DNA from: Beroe ovata | Lineage: Eukaryota; Ctenophora; Nuda; Beroida; Beroidae | Assembly: GCA_946803715.1 (NCBI GenBank) | Contig: CAMPET010000181.1 | Span: 2,678 to 66,677 of the forward strand | DNA: 64,000 nt | Direction: 5' to 3' | In this document: positions 31,848 through 47,300 of the stretch, in pieces | How positions within the stretch are numbered: position 1 is the first letter of the stretch | Layout of the letters: each line of letters starts with the position of its first letter | Program-made: the position numbers and the translations under genes | Notes under the pieces: model-generated | What the model was told of the DNA's origin: nothing | The model's input: the letters and a program-made list of their open reading frames with translations, nothing else | Databases searched by the model: none

Positions 31848-34800
31848 ATGATCTGGAGAGCTCTACTGAATGTCCTGTTTTTACCTCAGTTGATCACAGG
31901 TAAACTTGAGAATTGTGAATCAAGATGCAACATTTATCATGGCCATTCTTATCTAAACATCTAATATTGACCCCTTTCCAGCATTCCAATGCCTACCCTC
32001 TGGAGGTAGGTTTAAAGAAGCTGATCCAATGAGTTGTCGGAACTACTACGACTGTGACGATGGAGGGGCAATTGCTCAACAGTGCGGAGAGAATTACGTC
32101 TTTGATGTCACTTACAAGATGTGCAGGAATGCAGAATTCGTCAGTACCTGTAGTTTCGCTCGTAAGTTTTAGACTCACATTTCCATATTTCTCACAGTTG
32201 ATATTGAGGCACCAGTCTCGGTGAATTGGGCCCACTTCATATACAGTAATCTTGTCTATATTAATTTAACCCTTGTCCCTGACTTCATGTCAAAAACGTC
32301 ATCTTGTATTTCCCAAAAATTCAGCCTTCTGATCAGTCATGTTAGCAGACTTACCCACATATTCAGTATGAGGTTCTCTGAAAAAACATTAATTATGTCA
32401 GGTACTATACCTATAAAGTTAGTAATTAGATGTACACTAATTGATCTCGATTCCACCCCCCTCTTCTTGACATTGCCACTGATTCCCCACATGTCTGAGA
32501 GATCACTATATATAGGGTGTCTTGTGCCAGTATTATTATCACTCATGATCAACTTCACCAGATGACAGGACTCTGAAGAATATTGAACCTTAATATTGGT
32601 ATCTCCTTTGATTATTATATCAGTGTAAGCTTGGTCAATCACTTGTTAAGTTTCACAGGATTGAGAACAAAGAATAGCAAGAAAAACATATTTTGCATGT
32701 CATAATTGGCTGATGTTATCATAGTGTCTGCTATGTCCGTCTGTCTGTGCTTGGTAATTGGTTGCAGCTTGAGCCACTGATTCAACTGCTCCATGCTAAT
32801 TACACCAGCTGTAAAAACACATACGATTATTGAAGATTTGATGGTTATCATTACAGTGATAATGATGCTGCCAATTCACACAGTTGTTACAAATTGCCAT
32901 TTCACACTGTTGAGATATTATGTGTGTGTATGTGGGTTTATGCAGCTGTGTGTAGACAAAATAATTGAGGTGTGTGGAAATGTGATACGTACCATTCATT
33001 GTGTTATACTGTCACTCTATTTACTTGTTACAGTGAGTGGTAAAAGTAGATGTTAACCACATGTTACACTGTCACTGGGTGGTAACTGGTAACGAGCGGT
33101 AACCAGTGGTTACCCGTGGCAACGAGCACTCTTTTCCCACGATTCAACACTCTAACGAGACTCGTTATCCCCTCTCTTATTAATTAACCACTTTTCAAGG
33201 AGCTAATTAACCTGTAATTGTCCTGTAATGAGTGTGAAGAATTATAATAATATGGGTCCCATGTAGATGATATTGGGCAATGGGCGTTGCCATGGTAACA
33301 CTAAAGTAGGTTCTAATGGTGATAGGATAATGGTGTCTGAACTATGACGTGCTCCACATCACACACACACAGAGAGGTTAGTAGGAAGTGACCGCGACAG
33401 TTCTATGCATTATCGAGGACTAGCTCTGTCTGTGACAGCCTGTGTGACAGGTGGGTATGATAGCTGCTGCCCCATCATGACGGAGAGGGTATGCTAGCAA
33501 TGATAATATGTTGACACACACACACACACACANTTTTTTAATCACACACACACACACACACACACACATTACATACTTGTCAACATTAGCATGGAGTATT
33601 GCTTGCCACAGTTTATATCGGAAATATCAAAACAGCCAATTCGAATCACACACACACTACGCCCCAATAAGCCAAGCAAGATCACCAAGTTTACATAGTC
33701 TCCCCCTTTCAACCTTTGGTGAGGCCGGGAATGTATTTGAGTGAATGTATTTGAGTGAATGTATTTGAGTGAATGTATTTGAGTGAAATTGAACCATGCG
33801 AAGTTTGATCCTTCGTGATCGACTCAGCTGACAGCTCTGGTTTCTTGCTACGCTGTCAAGATATGAGTTATGACAGCGTATGACCACTGTTACCCAAAAT
33901 ATCGAAGTGTATTCCCTTAGGATAGCGAATAGCACTTGGGTTTCTATAAATAGCTTAAACAATAGTTTGAATAATTTTCCTCTGAATATAATTCCGGAAC
34001 CAGATGTCGTAATACTACCCCAATTCATTTAGTTTTTTGATGGATAATCTGGATACCTTCTATTGGTGCGGATATTCCATGGAAACGTCTTCTGTGGATG
34101 GTGGGATGAACTTTTACTCGAGAAACATACACAAAACGCATATTATGCGTTTATGTACTACAGTATAGTAGTATAGTACCTACCGTCATAGTGCGCTTTT
34201 ATTTGTAATAGAATCATCAAATACATGCATTGTTTACATTACATCTCTTCGAATGGTCATGATATGCGTAATGTGTATAAGTGTGTGTATCTGTGTGTCA
34301 GTGTGTCTGTGTGTGTCTGTGTGCGTATAATGATTGAGGGGGAGTGTATGTGTTTGTCGTCATCATGATGTCATAACCCAGTGTCATACTCCTACATCAT
34401 AATGATCGTGTCATCACGCATATGTTTCCCTGCTCTGTGAAATGACCGACAGGGAAGTACTCCTTGCCTCGGAACTGTCGGAAGTGAATTTCGGGAGCAG
34501 TGGGAAGTCAATTTGTTAATTAACAACCTGGATGTGTAATTAGACCCGCCACCCGGATTACATGTACTAATTTAGTCGTTACACCACTGATTCAGTAACT
34601 ATTGTCAACTAATTCTCAGAAGTTAAGTTGAACTATGGTTATCAAATTGTTCTAATTAACCCCCCGCAGCGAATTAACTAATTAATTAATTACCCCGCAG
34701 CCCGGGACTGTTACATTGGGCGTGGTAACGGGTTCGACTACCAGGGTAACGTTAGTGTAACGGCAAGCGGGATGAAGTGCCAGGATTGGAACAAGTCACT

Positions 34801-37224
34801 ATACAGGTGAGATGTCAGATGTATTGCCATAGTAACATTGTAGTAGGGACTAGTGTTACCATAACAACGACTGTGTTACCATGGTAACAGAGTGTTGCGG
34901 TGGTTGCTAAGTGTGCCGGAATCACGCTGTTTTGAACTCCAGCCAACCACTATGCTGATCACGAAGTGTTTATTGACAGTAATATACACATGTCATAGTG
35001 ACATGGTGTTTTTCTCAATGTACACACACACACACGTCAAATTCCTGTGAGGTGCTCCTTCATAAAACTATGTGTACTAATCAGCGCTAATCAGTACATA
35101 ATCAGTGTCAATTATCACGCCACATTGAATCCCGATATGAAGGAGACACACGTGTTTTTTCACAGAAAATGAACATCGTAGACAATGAACAACAGGAATT
35201 GTTAAAGTATTTAGACCTTCTATTTAAGACCCTTATATTCCAACCTTATCAGCATTTACTTGGATTACACTTACGAGAGGTAAGGAAGCGTGAAGCTGAT
35301 TTGAAACCAACATGGTGTGCCTGAGTCTGTGTGTGCGATTTCCGAATCTTATAAAGATTTGAGTGTGTTTGAGTGCGAATGTTTGTTCTCCCTTCCGTGG
35401 CCGTTTCCATCCATTCCCGCCCCGGCACTTTTGTCTGTCGAATACAAAAGATTCAGCTTGTTAAAAGTGAATTATAGAATAGATTGTGTTTCCAGTGGCC
35501 TGTTTCATTGTAATCTCCCGAACAAGCTCTATGAATGTGAACTCTCTGATGAGTTACACATGTTGTCTGATGTTGTCATGGTAAAAGTTACACTTGGTTT
35601 CAGTTTCGACCAGTACAAGCTACAAAAGAACTACTGTAGGAACCCAAACCCAACTCAGTACAAGAAACCGTGGTGTCCAACGGGCGTTCCCGAGAATCCT
35701 GCTGAACTGTGTGATATTCCTCTGTGTTCAGGTGAGTGATTTGGAGTATATCACACATTATTCACAAATTATTCACACTTTATTAACACATATTCACACA
35801 TCACACCATCAGTCATCATACACCATCGCACACAAGCACGTTGTGTGAAATAGACGAGATTTGATGATTGATGTTAGTAAAATCGGTCTGCGGGTTTCTT
35901 CCTGATCACTGTTAGGAATTGTCCACCATCACCACGCTCCTTCGCAAAGTTATCAATATTATCACAGTACAATTGTCATGTCTTTGAGAGGGGAGTAGTC
36001 ATTTACCACCACTTCTTTGAGATGAGGTAATCTCCTCCCACTCTATCCCCCTCATTCCCCCTCAAGATGACACTTCCCACTCTACCTCTGAAGTTGACAC
36101 TCTCTACTCTGGAGGTATCATATACGCCTCGCCATGTTGGCACTCTGTGGGGAGTTGTGTCACGTGGCAATGTGTAATTTGCACGTGGGTCCGGAGTCCC
36201 AATTCGTACAGGCAAATTCATAGTGTCCCAAGTGCTACCCGGACAAATATCGAGATACTTCTTGCTATGAGGAGAAAGTTTAGCAATGTAACCCGCTATG
36301 TTATAATGGGGAACCATCTGGAATGAGCTCCCTGTCTCTCCCAGTATCATTTTCAGTGATAACACACATAGGTATTCACAAGTTTCTGTAGAGTTTCCAT
36401 TCCCATAGAGTTTCCTTTTCCAGTAGGTACCTACAGAGTAGCTAATACACTCACAAACACANCTGTGTTCAGGTGAGTGATTTGGAGTATATCACACATT
36501 ATTCACACATTATTCACACATTATTCAACTATTATTCACCCATGTTCACACATCACACCATCAGTCATCACACACCATCGCACACAAGCACGTTGTGTGA
36601 AATAGACGATGATTGATGTTAGTAACATCGGTCTGCGGGTTTCTTCCTGATCACTGTTAGCAATTGTCCACCATCATCACGCTCCTTCGCAAAGTTATCA
36701 ATATTATCACAGTAAAATTGGCATGTCTTTGAGAGGGAAGTAGTCACTTACCACCACTTCTTTGAGATGAGGTAATCTCCTCCTCTATCCCCTTCATTCT
36801 CTAGCCCCCTCATTCCCCCTCTCAAGATGACACTTCCCACTCTACCTCTGAAGCTGACACTCTCCACTCTGGAGGTATCATATACGCCTCGCCATGTTGG
36901 CACTCTGTGGGGAGTTGTGTCACGTGGCAACGTGTAATTTGCACGTGGGTCCAGAGTCCCAATTCGTACAGGCAAATTCATAGTGTCCCAAGTGCTACCC
37001 GGACAAATATCGAGATACTTCTTACTACGAGGAGAAAGTTTAGCAATGTAACCCGCTATATTATAATGGGTAATCATCTGGAATGAGCTCCCTGTCTCTC
37101 CCAGTATCATTTCAGTGATAACACACATATTCGCAAGTTTCTGTAGAGTTTCCATTCCCATAGAGTTTCCTTTTGCAGTACGTACCTACAGAGTAGATAA
37201 CACACTCACAAACACACACTGTGT

Positions 37225-37285
<61 letters not shown>

Positions 37286-40200
37286 TGTGAGTGTGAGTGT
37301 CACACACACAAAATGCACATATTTTGATATTCCTACTTCTACATGAGTAACCATTGAAAATCCATTCTCCATTATCTCGTTGTGTCTGGAGTTGTATGAC
37401 TTCTAATCTGTCTGATATCACACATGTGTGGGGATTCCTCTGCTAATAGTAGCAATAGTGCCATGACAACCAGTACCATGACCATGACAACCACTGTCAC
37501 GGTGTTGTCATGACAACCATCGTGACAACCACAGCATGTCAGTACAAATTATCTCCAATCTACGGAATTTCTAGTATCGCATGGTTTTCCATGAATAGAA
37601 GACTATTTCACTCGGTCTGTCAAAGTTCAATTATCCCCACTTTTGAGAAGGTCCAATAAATCCCCCCACCTTTTGAAGTTACCCCCACACCTGTCACCCA
37701 TTGTACCATGTATATACCTAGGTACTCTCGCGATGTTTGATACTTTAGTCCCACATACTACTTGTTGTAGTAGAAGTATGAAGCGCGAGGGATTTATAAC
37801 CGTATAAGGAATAATTACTGCCCGTCTCCTGGGTTAAATTGAGAGATCATGATAATGGGTGTGCTTGTGCAGTCCATTTCAGTAGTAAGTTATACTCAAT
37901 ACACTCTGTGAGTGAGTGTGAAGTGAAATAGTGAATAACTTGCTTATAGAAACATGATGAGTGTGTGAGATATGAATATCCTGCTCGCATATACCTAGTG
38001 GATATGGATTGATTTCTGTGGAAACTGAACAATCTTTCCCTCCCTGGTTCATCCTAATTCCTTCACTGATTTTGGTGTAGACACACGTGACTTATACAGT
38101 CTTACCCTAAAGTCTCACACACGTGACCACACACACACACGTGACCACACACACACACACTGATTAACGAACGTTGTAGCCGATTTCTCTCTGATGATGA
38201 ACTATGACCGCTGATGATACACGGGTAATTACCGAGTTTTAAACCTAGCTAATATAGCGTTGCCATGGAGACGCGCAGTGAATCAAGTGTATCACTGGGC
38301 TATGATTTTCTTGTGAGAGATTTCTACTCCGCGAGGAGTCTATGATAGGAAGTTATATCATTGAAACCAATGATAACACAGATGAGATGAGAACTCAAAA
38401 ACATTGAAATTGAGAAATATTCTTCATCTAACCCAGCTTCATCTCACTTCAGCTATCAAAATACTTCGGTCATAAGACTCGTTAATCACACTTGTAATTG
38501 AGTGAAGAGAGAAGGAGGCGAATTAAGTTGTCTATAAAAATCTTATAAATCTTGGTGTGATCTTATAAATCTTGTGTGATCTTATAAATCTTGGTGTGAT
38601 TAGCTAAGTGTGTGTGTGATTATAATCACACGCTCCTAATCACGCTATAATCACACATTACTAATCACTCTGATTAATGACGCAGAGGAATTTCCTGGAG
38701 AAATAGCTTGTTGATAGCTGATAAAGTAACTACTTAGAAACTGTGGTAAATTCAGTGTTAAGAAAATCACCTGTTTCCATAGAAATATCCCGAAATTTGT
38801 TCTGTCGCCACAATCACCCGACATTTTCACCATAGCCCCCCACGAAGTTTAGCAATTAGCGGTATTAGGTTCCCAGACTTGTTTTGGTTTTTGACATCTG
38901 CCTGGTGTTATTGTTTCAGTCGTCTTATTGGTAGCAGTTAATGAATGAAAATGGAGTCTAAGAGACGACAAAGTGAGAAAAAACTCTTGTTAAATATCCT
39001 GAGAAAATGAAAACCATGGGACATGGGTATCCTTCAAATTAGAGTGTGGTATTTCAAACTGTAGGTGCCAGAGAGTGGTGTCAGAGAGCGGTGTCAGAGA
39101 GTGGTGTTGGTGTGATGTCAGAGTTTGCATCGTGTCAACGTGATTATCTCACTACTTCCTCAGCAGATGTTTCTACTGAACGCATACCAGTATTATTATA
39201 CCCTGTGTGTGCGATCCCTCCATTACTCAGCTATTCGAGAGTTGACATTCCAAGAGACAAATTGGAGTTTAATAATGATTCTGCTTAGTAGTGGGAGCAT
39301 ACACGCATTCCTACACTCACAAACACACAGACACACAGACACACAGACACACCACACGCACACAGACACACAAACGCACACAGACACACGCTCACAGTAC
39401 ACACAGACACACACAAACACACACACACACACAAACACAGACACACACACACACTCGGACACACACACTCCTGCATGCATGTACACAGACAGCCCAAACT
39501 TTAGATATCTCTACACGACACATATTGCAGTCACTTCACTCAAAGAACTGCCTACTTGGTAACTTTAAAATTTGGGAATTTTAATACTAATTGGTATTGT
39601 TAATCCGGATTAGTCCAATTAATTACAGTTAATAATGTCAAGTAGTGGCCGTGTCTGTGGTCCAATCAGTGGGGAGGAGTGATGAGTATTGACCAATAGC
39701 GTGGCAGTATTCGAAAGGGTAATGTAACAAGCAGCTAGATCAAGAATAGACGGGAAGAGAGGAGAGAGAGAAACATCATCTCAACCTAAGGGTTGTCATC
39801 TGAGGAGTGGAGAGAGGGGGTTGAAACACCACTCCCAACCCTCTCTTGGATAGGAAGAGCCTATGAACCAGGTACCATTTTCACTCGATTGACGCGTGAC
39901 CAGAGAGATGGGGAAAGCTCCTCACATCCTCCTCACATCCTCCTCTTTCTTTCCTCTCCACGATGACTGAAATAGTGGTTTAATAATTGTCCTCAGTTAA
40001 TTTACAGTGCGTGTGTGTGTGGGTGTGTGTCGTTAGTTTACAAGATCTCTGAGTGAGAGAACTTACACTCATGAGCTGGAGGTTCCATCTCCCCCAACTT
40101 TCCCTCCTCTCTTACACTCGTCATTGGTTTTTCACACTTGTGCGGTAGTGCGTTGTTTGTGTGTGTGTGTGTTTGTATGTGTGTGTGTGTGTGTGTTCCG

Positions 40201-41354
40201 ATCAGCGCTAAGAAGAAATTTGCCCCTGACACCTCCGATTCCATATCCAATCTAAAATTCCGTAACACAAACCTATGATCGAACAGACAGAGTTCATTAC
40301 TCGATTATACGCCACCCTGAGTGCCACCAGATTCACGCCTCCAGCCTCATTTACGCACTCATGCATGACACATTTATACACATTACACATCTCACAGTTA
40401 TCTGTTGACACCACTTTGCATGAGCTTTCCTTGACACCACTTTCTCTTCTGACACCAGTTTCTATTGACACCACTTTCTACTATCGACAGTATCTTCTTC
40501 TTGACACCACTTTTCACTGTATGTAAGAACAATTCAAACAATGACTCGTTACAACTGTGTGTGTGTAATTAGTTGTTTCAATGAGGTTGTTGCTGCTCTG
40601 TTGTTGAGTACCACTAATTTCATTACCCCAGTAGGTACTCATAATTTGGGGTATTAAGACCTCTGGGGCAACAGTAAATTGAGAAGTAGAGATGAACTTG
40701 TTTGGATTCTGAGTTACTGGGTGCAATCTGAAACATGTGCTCTGGACCACTCTAAACCTGCGACTCTGTACTCAAATTCTCAGAGGAAATGATAAGGTTG
40801 GAACAGCTGTGTGTGAGACACTGTCAAGGTTGATCCCAACTGCGGTCAGATTCATCTAATTTTCAGTTTGAAGCTATTAACTGTGCAATCCAATTTGCTG
40901 AGGGTATATTTGTCTGTGTCATTACACAGGGTAGTAGGGACACTACTGGTGTGATGGATTGAAGACTCGAGTATAGATGGTGACTGTGTTCGCACCTAAA
41001 TAACAGGGTATACTGAGTTGAATAACCAGTGAGCTGTCCAACCTGTTCCACTGGTCTGCCCATGTTCCCAATCCTTGTGCCTCTGTGTTGTGCCCATGTG
41101 CAAAGTGAAATGATTCGACATGTGTAATGATGTCCGTGTTTTCTCTGTTTCCGTCTCTGCATTACTCCGACCAGCTGTAATAACACCAAAACACAGGTTA
41201 AACCATTGTCCAATTATACCCACGCACACACGCACACGCACACACACACACACACGCACGCACTNNNNNNNNNNNNNNNNNNNNNNNNNNNNNNNNNNNN
41301 NNNNNNNNNNNNNNNNNNNNNNNNNNNNNNNNNNNNNNNNNNNNNNNNNNNNNN

Positions 41355-41386
<32 letters not shown>

Positions 41387-44300
41387 CTGGAAGGCGGTAA
41401 GATATGAACAGAGACTAAGAACATGTGCCTGTTGAAAAGTGGGAACCAACTCCATTCAGTTAACAATTATAACACGTAAACACATCAGACGTTTGTTAGG
41501 TCCCCATCATACTCTACATTGATAAACCATCAATATCCCCTTTTCAAAATATCTCCCCGACAATAACAGTACCTCCGCAATATCCTAGCGAGTTTTTTTA
41601 TAAGATTGTATCTACAATCTTGGAGAAACTTAACCAACGACATTGCGCCAATATACTGAGTAATGAGTAAGATTTCCGCGTGTGTCGAGAGTTCATTGTG
41701 TGTGACGAGTATGCGTGTGTGTGCGTTTGTGTGTGTGTGTGTGTGTGACCACAGTGACCTAATATAATAAAGAGTAATTATTGATGTGAATTAACAAAAA
41801 CCACCACTTCTCGACAATGCCTACTCTACCCGATCATTATTAATGATTTTATTAATATCGCGGGGGAGCAGGAGGGAGTCGTAATTGGGAGCAATATCAT
41901 TAAAGAGGGAGACTCCCACTGTGACAGAAGGGGGAGTAGTAGACATTGCGAGTTCTGGGGAATTGTGAGGATTTCCTGAGGTCAGGCCCAGTCTGATTTC
42001 TCTGTCAAACTCTACTGGAGAATGACAGATACTAAGCTGAGAATAGCTAAGTTGACAACGCACATCCCACTCTCATTGATGACGATGTTACCCTAGATCA
42101 TCACTAAATTCACTGTTATCACTGGGACACAGATCAGTAGAAGATACCCGACACAGGGAATCACTACTCCCTATCATATCCCCTCTTTCCTACTGATAAC
42201 ATGAGATCCTGCCCTATAGATCATATCTCCCTCTTTCATCCTGATGAGATCATGTTATCTCGAGCCGGTAGTGATTCATAGTCTACAGAGTGCTCAGTGC
42301 TAAGGTCGTGTTATCGACTGACCAGTGATAGGATACTAGGATACTAGGATACTAGGATACTAGGATACGAGTCAGTGATCAATGATATGTGAAGCCACTG
42401 CGAAGTACACGGAAATTGTGAGTTCTCGTTCATATCAGCGTCTCTATTTATAGGCGATATGTAAGTTCCTATTTGGACAGTTTCTATGTAGTGGAGAGAG
42501 TATCTGTGGACACATAGATACGGAGTCAACATAGATATGAATACATAGTGTGATGTGATGTCTGCTATAATACCGGGCCTCATCTCTTGGCATTGTTCCA
42601 AAGAAACCCGGCAGAGAAAAGAGGTGTCAATCTCATTCTGACTCCTGTCACACACGTAGTGTGACACCTGTTTTCACACACGTTTGTTCTCACACAAAGT
42701 GACACCTGTGTGTTCTCTTAACACCGAGCGCTGAGACACGTGGCTGAAGTGGATGAGAAATGGAGAGCGGTAGAGCTATTGAATTAACAAAGTGCCACTA
42801 TATGGTAGATCGATGAAAACTTTGGCTTTTAAATCTGGATTACTATACTCGGCTCTTTTCAATATTTGGTCCTTGGTGTAGTGCTGTCCGCCTTATCACA
42901 GATACAGCTACTATAATTATAACACTGTCCCATTTTATTGATACCTAGTGTAAAGGGAGCTTGTTTGGTACATTGTATCTGTTAGAGTAAAAAGCAAGTA
43001 CCCTTACCCTCCCCCTGTATTGTTCACAGTCCCCTATTCTATTATATTTCCAACACAAAGTGAACCCTCTCTCTCTCTATCGTCAATGGTCTGAGTCAAG
43101 CTTTACTTTTGTTCAAATGGGGGAAAATGTTTATAAAGGAGTAAGTGTGAGACTCGATGGAGTCAATCGTAATGTGGTTTTTGTTTCAATTTGGTGTGTA
43201 AAACATTGCTAAATTAAAGAGAATGGGGTGAGACGCGTTAATCTATAAAACAGTTACTATTAGTTATCAGCCCCCCCTACTAACACAATGTCCACATTAA
43301 CAACTCTCACACACACACACACACTGGATGATATAAACTGTTTCCCATGACCTGTTATAGGGTATCTCTCACCTTGACTGATATAATCATAGTCTGTCTC
43401 AATGAGCACATTATGGTAGCGACAAGATAGAGTCATTAATATTCCGTCATAAAACTTCTAACTTTCTAATTCATCTGCTCCTTTTCGAAACTCGCAATTA
43501 AAGTAAGTGTGATTGCTGTACTTACTGCTTCAGAGAAAGTGCCTCTACTTCACTACTGTGGCATTGTCTACTACTAAGTGTTTTGACGTGTGTGCTTTGT
43601 GTGTTTGTGTGTGTTTGTGTGTGCTTTGTGTGTGTCTGTGTGTGTGTGTGTGTGTGTAATGTGTGTTTGTGTAATGTGTGTGTGTGTTTGTGTAATGTGT
43701 GTGTGTNACACACACACACACACTGGATAATATAAACTGTTTCCCATGACCTGTTATAGGGTATCTCTCACGTTGACTGATATAATCATTGTCTGTCTCA
43801 ATGAGCACATTATGGTAGCGACAAGATAGAGTCATTAATATTCCGTTATAAAATTTCTTACTTTCTAATTCATCTGCTCCTTTTTGAAACTCACAATTAA
43901 TGTAGGTGTGATTGTTGTACTTACTGCTTCAGGGAAAGTGCCACTACTTAACTACTGTGGCATTGTCTACTACTAAGTGTTTTGACGTGTGTGCTTTGTG
44001 TGTTTGTGTGTGTGTGCGTGTGTACCTTTGTGTGTGTGTGTGTGTATTGTGTTTGTGTGTGTGTGTGTATCAAGCTCCTAAGTCGTTGTGAGTGACTGTG
44101 ATTGGGCATAATATGCTTCCTCAAAGCAAGGACCAATGGCCTGAGCACAAACCAGTAAACAATACTGCTTGGATATTCTCTCACATCATGCAAACATGCG
44201 AGGGTATGCCTTCTCTAATTGTTAATCAGGGTATAATTGTCTAATGAGAATTGTTATTTGAGAGTACTTTGAGACTCTCCGGGAATTTCGCCGGAGTTCA

Positions 44301-47300
44301 CTCACACAAAGAGATAAAGAGCAAGGGGGAAGAGGGAGGGAACAAAATAAGGAGGGAGGTAGGGGGAAGCAAGGAGGTTGAGAGTAGAAATTCCAGGGGG
44401 ATCGTTGCTTTCCTACTCTGGAATTAGTATCTTTGTAACTCCACCGCTTAGTGCATATTAAGAGATGTTAGGAGATGGTTGTTACGAAATACTCGTCGAC
44501 GACACGATGTCCCTTTATAAACTCTTCATAGTGTCTACTCCTTCATAAACATGTGAACATACACGGCACTTCTATCTCTTCTGAATTAGACGTGGTATTT
44601 AGGTAGACAATCTATTCCGTAAGATATGATATTATGTGGAATATATATCATTTGATAATGCCAGATGAAAGCAATTTGCCTGTCAATGATAATAGGCAAT
44701 GTAAGAGTTCTTCATATATCCATCTTCCAAACACACACACACAAACACACACACACAACATTGCTCCTTCATCAATGTGACCAATCACTCTCTCTCCCCA
44801 CGCTCTCCTCCTCTTCTCTATATATATCGAGATTTATAACCTCCTCACTCTCCCGTTTCCCTCCCAACTCACAGGTAATTGAGCTTTGTAATTCTGACCA
44901 TGATGCACTTAATGAGCCGATCGTCTGTGCCTTGTACACACGCGCCGCACACACACATATAGACTCCTGACGTACCAAACGTACCATACCAAATATGGTA
45001 GTCTCCTGAATCACCATATTAGGAGAAATCACACCTCCGTACATGGCCATACACAGAAAAGGTAGAAACAGCTCTTTATGTGCATAATATGTGTGTTCTA
45101 CATGATCTACCCTTCACATCTTGTCATTGTTGTCACTGTTGTTAATCTAGTTCACACTTTCTCGGTTCACTGAACTAGAAACTGTGACAGAGACGATGAG
45201 AACTCAATATAACTGAAACAAGCCCCACACTATATGATTCGCTCGACAGTGTGTGTGTGTGTGTGTATTGTGTAACGGTGTTGTTGCCCACAATGTTGTA
45301 TCTGTGAGAATGTGAGCGTCACTTGGTGTAACATATAGCACTTCATGTCATCGGATAAAAGTTAAGGAAAAAGTAGCGGAAAATCAATAAGGTAAGATTG
45401 TTGTCAGCGCCAGTGATACCAGCATGGTGTCAGGGGGAAAGTGGTGTCAGCTAAAAATGATGTCAATAAAGCAGTGGTGTCAGTGAGAAATACGGATCTA
45501 CATATGAAAATACATATGAAATGAAAAGCTTCATATGAAAATACTGAGTAATTCTACTGAGGAATCCCATGGGGATTCGTTATCTTTCAGCAAATTTAAC
45601 ACTGCCTCCCACTACCTTTGGAGACGCTTTATTCGGTGCTCTAAACAGTGTACAATTGCAATAAGACCGAATTGTGTTTAAATCTTGTTTAAACGTCTCC
45701 AATTTCCAATTTAACACCTTAGAAATGAATCATCTCATAGGTTTTGTCCTGCCAAAATGTCGGTTCCTATTCATGCTCAAAAGCGGTATAAATTACCATT
45801 ACTTCACACACTATGTAAACACAATTGTGAATTGAAATCATGTGACACCGTGTTTTACGAAAATGGTTGCTATTTATCCCCAAAATAATATCTAGCGCGA
45901 TGGAAAGTACACAATTAACTAATTAGCAATCAACTAATCTGAGGAGAGAAAAGCCAGCTCTCTCCTTTCCTTTCTCCCGTCACTTCACACCTCGCCATGC
46001 TAGAACAGATTTATCCCCTCCTCATTCCCCATCTCTAACACCCTCTTCAATGCCCCCTCTCCCCTCTATTTCCCAGGTTCGAGTGCCACGTTTAACGGTC
46101 GTGGCAGCATTATCATGAGTACTGGTTCAGTGGGAGAGGCTGGGAATGCCACGTACGACCTGGAGGCTAGCTACGAGGAGCAAATACTGCTCTATATCCG
46201 ACCTATTACCACTGACACCACTTCAGTCCTCTTCAGCATGTCGTAAGTTGTCTTATGGAAACCCACTCTCCTCACTTCTCTCCTCACTCCTCTCCTCACT
46301 CCTCTCCTCACTTCTCTCCCCCCCACTTGGTAATCTTCAATCAGTTCTACTTGCATCCTCAGTCTCTCACTACTTCCCACGATTAGTCAATTGCCTGATT
46401 TCCCACATTCTTCACTCTCGCATACTCTGTATTCTTGATTCTCATTATTATTCCCACTAACACAAATTTGTCTGTGAATCAGATCCCTGGTTAAAACTAA
46501 CTACAGGTGACAGTTTGGTTTGAGTGTGACATACCTAGCACAGAGAAATAGCACATTTTCCAATATAAGCACAGTTGAAAGAGAGAAAGATATTGTTGCA
46601 ATATCATAACAACTCCAGATTCACTTGCTCTTCTTTCCTTATGAATTTGTGTTCTTTTCAGTTCGCTGTCAGATGATCAAAAATACTACGTAAAACTGTA
46701 CAAGAAAGTTATTTCCGTATATGCTTGGTTAGAAGCTGGGAGTACAACTGCAAAGGTAATTGCACAGTGTTTTGTTCTAGCCTGTGACATTTATCAAACA
46801 CACCAAAATAGATCATCAAAATATAGATCATGAATACACTTCAGTGTTAGTTTGGTCGTTAGCATGTGTATCATCGATCGTAGTAATTATCAACCACAAT
46901 TCGCAATAATTATTCTCTACAATGGCTGTGAAAGAGCTGAGATTGAATTAGGTCAAGCATAATACTGCAGAATATAAGTATGATGAGTGGCAAATTTACT
47001 GCAATTAATTTGTGTTGGCGTAACGCGCTCACACAATTTTCTGGAGTACTTCGCTGCGCTGCGCGCATCCATGGATTTTCTGCGCGCGTTACTCATTTAA
47101 GAGTGGCGCGCTGCGTTATGAATTTGCTTGTTGCGCTGAACAAGCATTTATCAGTGGAGCATGGAGGTAATGACACTTTTTCTTGTCACAGGCTAACACA
47201 TGGGTGGATCTTGCAGATGGACAGTCACACAAGATTGTAATCAGACGAAATCAGGATAAAATATTCCTCAAGGTTTGTCGAATGTCGATAGGTTGTCTCG

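Larger units (their letters stand above)
37214..46076. other. rest of receptor intron 4
   Basis: About 8.9 kb with no exon I can support. Holds long TG/CA microsatellites (37210-37310, 39315-39465, 40150-40197, 41710-41750), a 20-bp TCTTATAAATCTTGGTGTGA-like triplicate (38540-38600), an 8-bp GGATACTA repeat (about 42331-42367), a gap at 41265-41354 and the haplotype-like duplication at 43307-44065. Confidence 0.65.

Noticed and set aside
35722-37213. Real tandem duplication of receptor exon 4 and its intron
   Set aside because: A single N lies exactly at the junction and only the last 10 bases of the exon are repeated; unmerged alleles are more likely.
37206-37421. His/Thr- and Cys/Val-rich frames in CA/TG tracts (also at 39223-39584 and 10595-11076)
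   Set aside because: They are translations of dinucleotide repeats, present on both strands.
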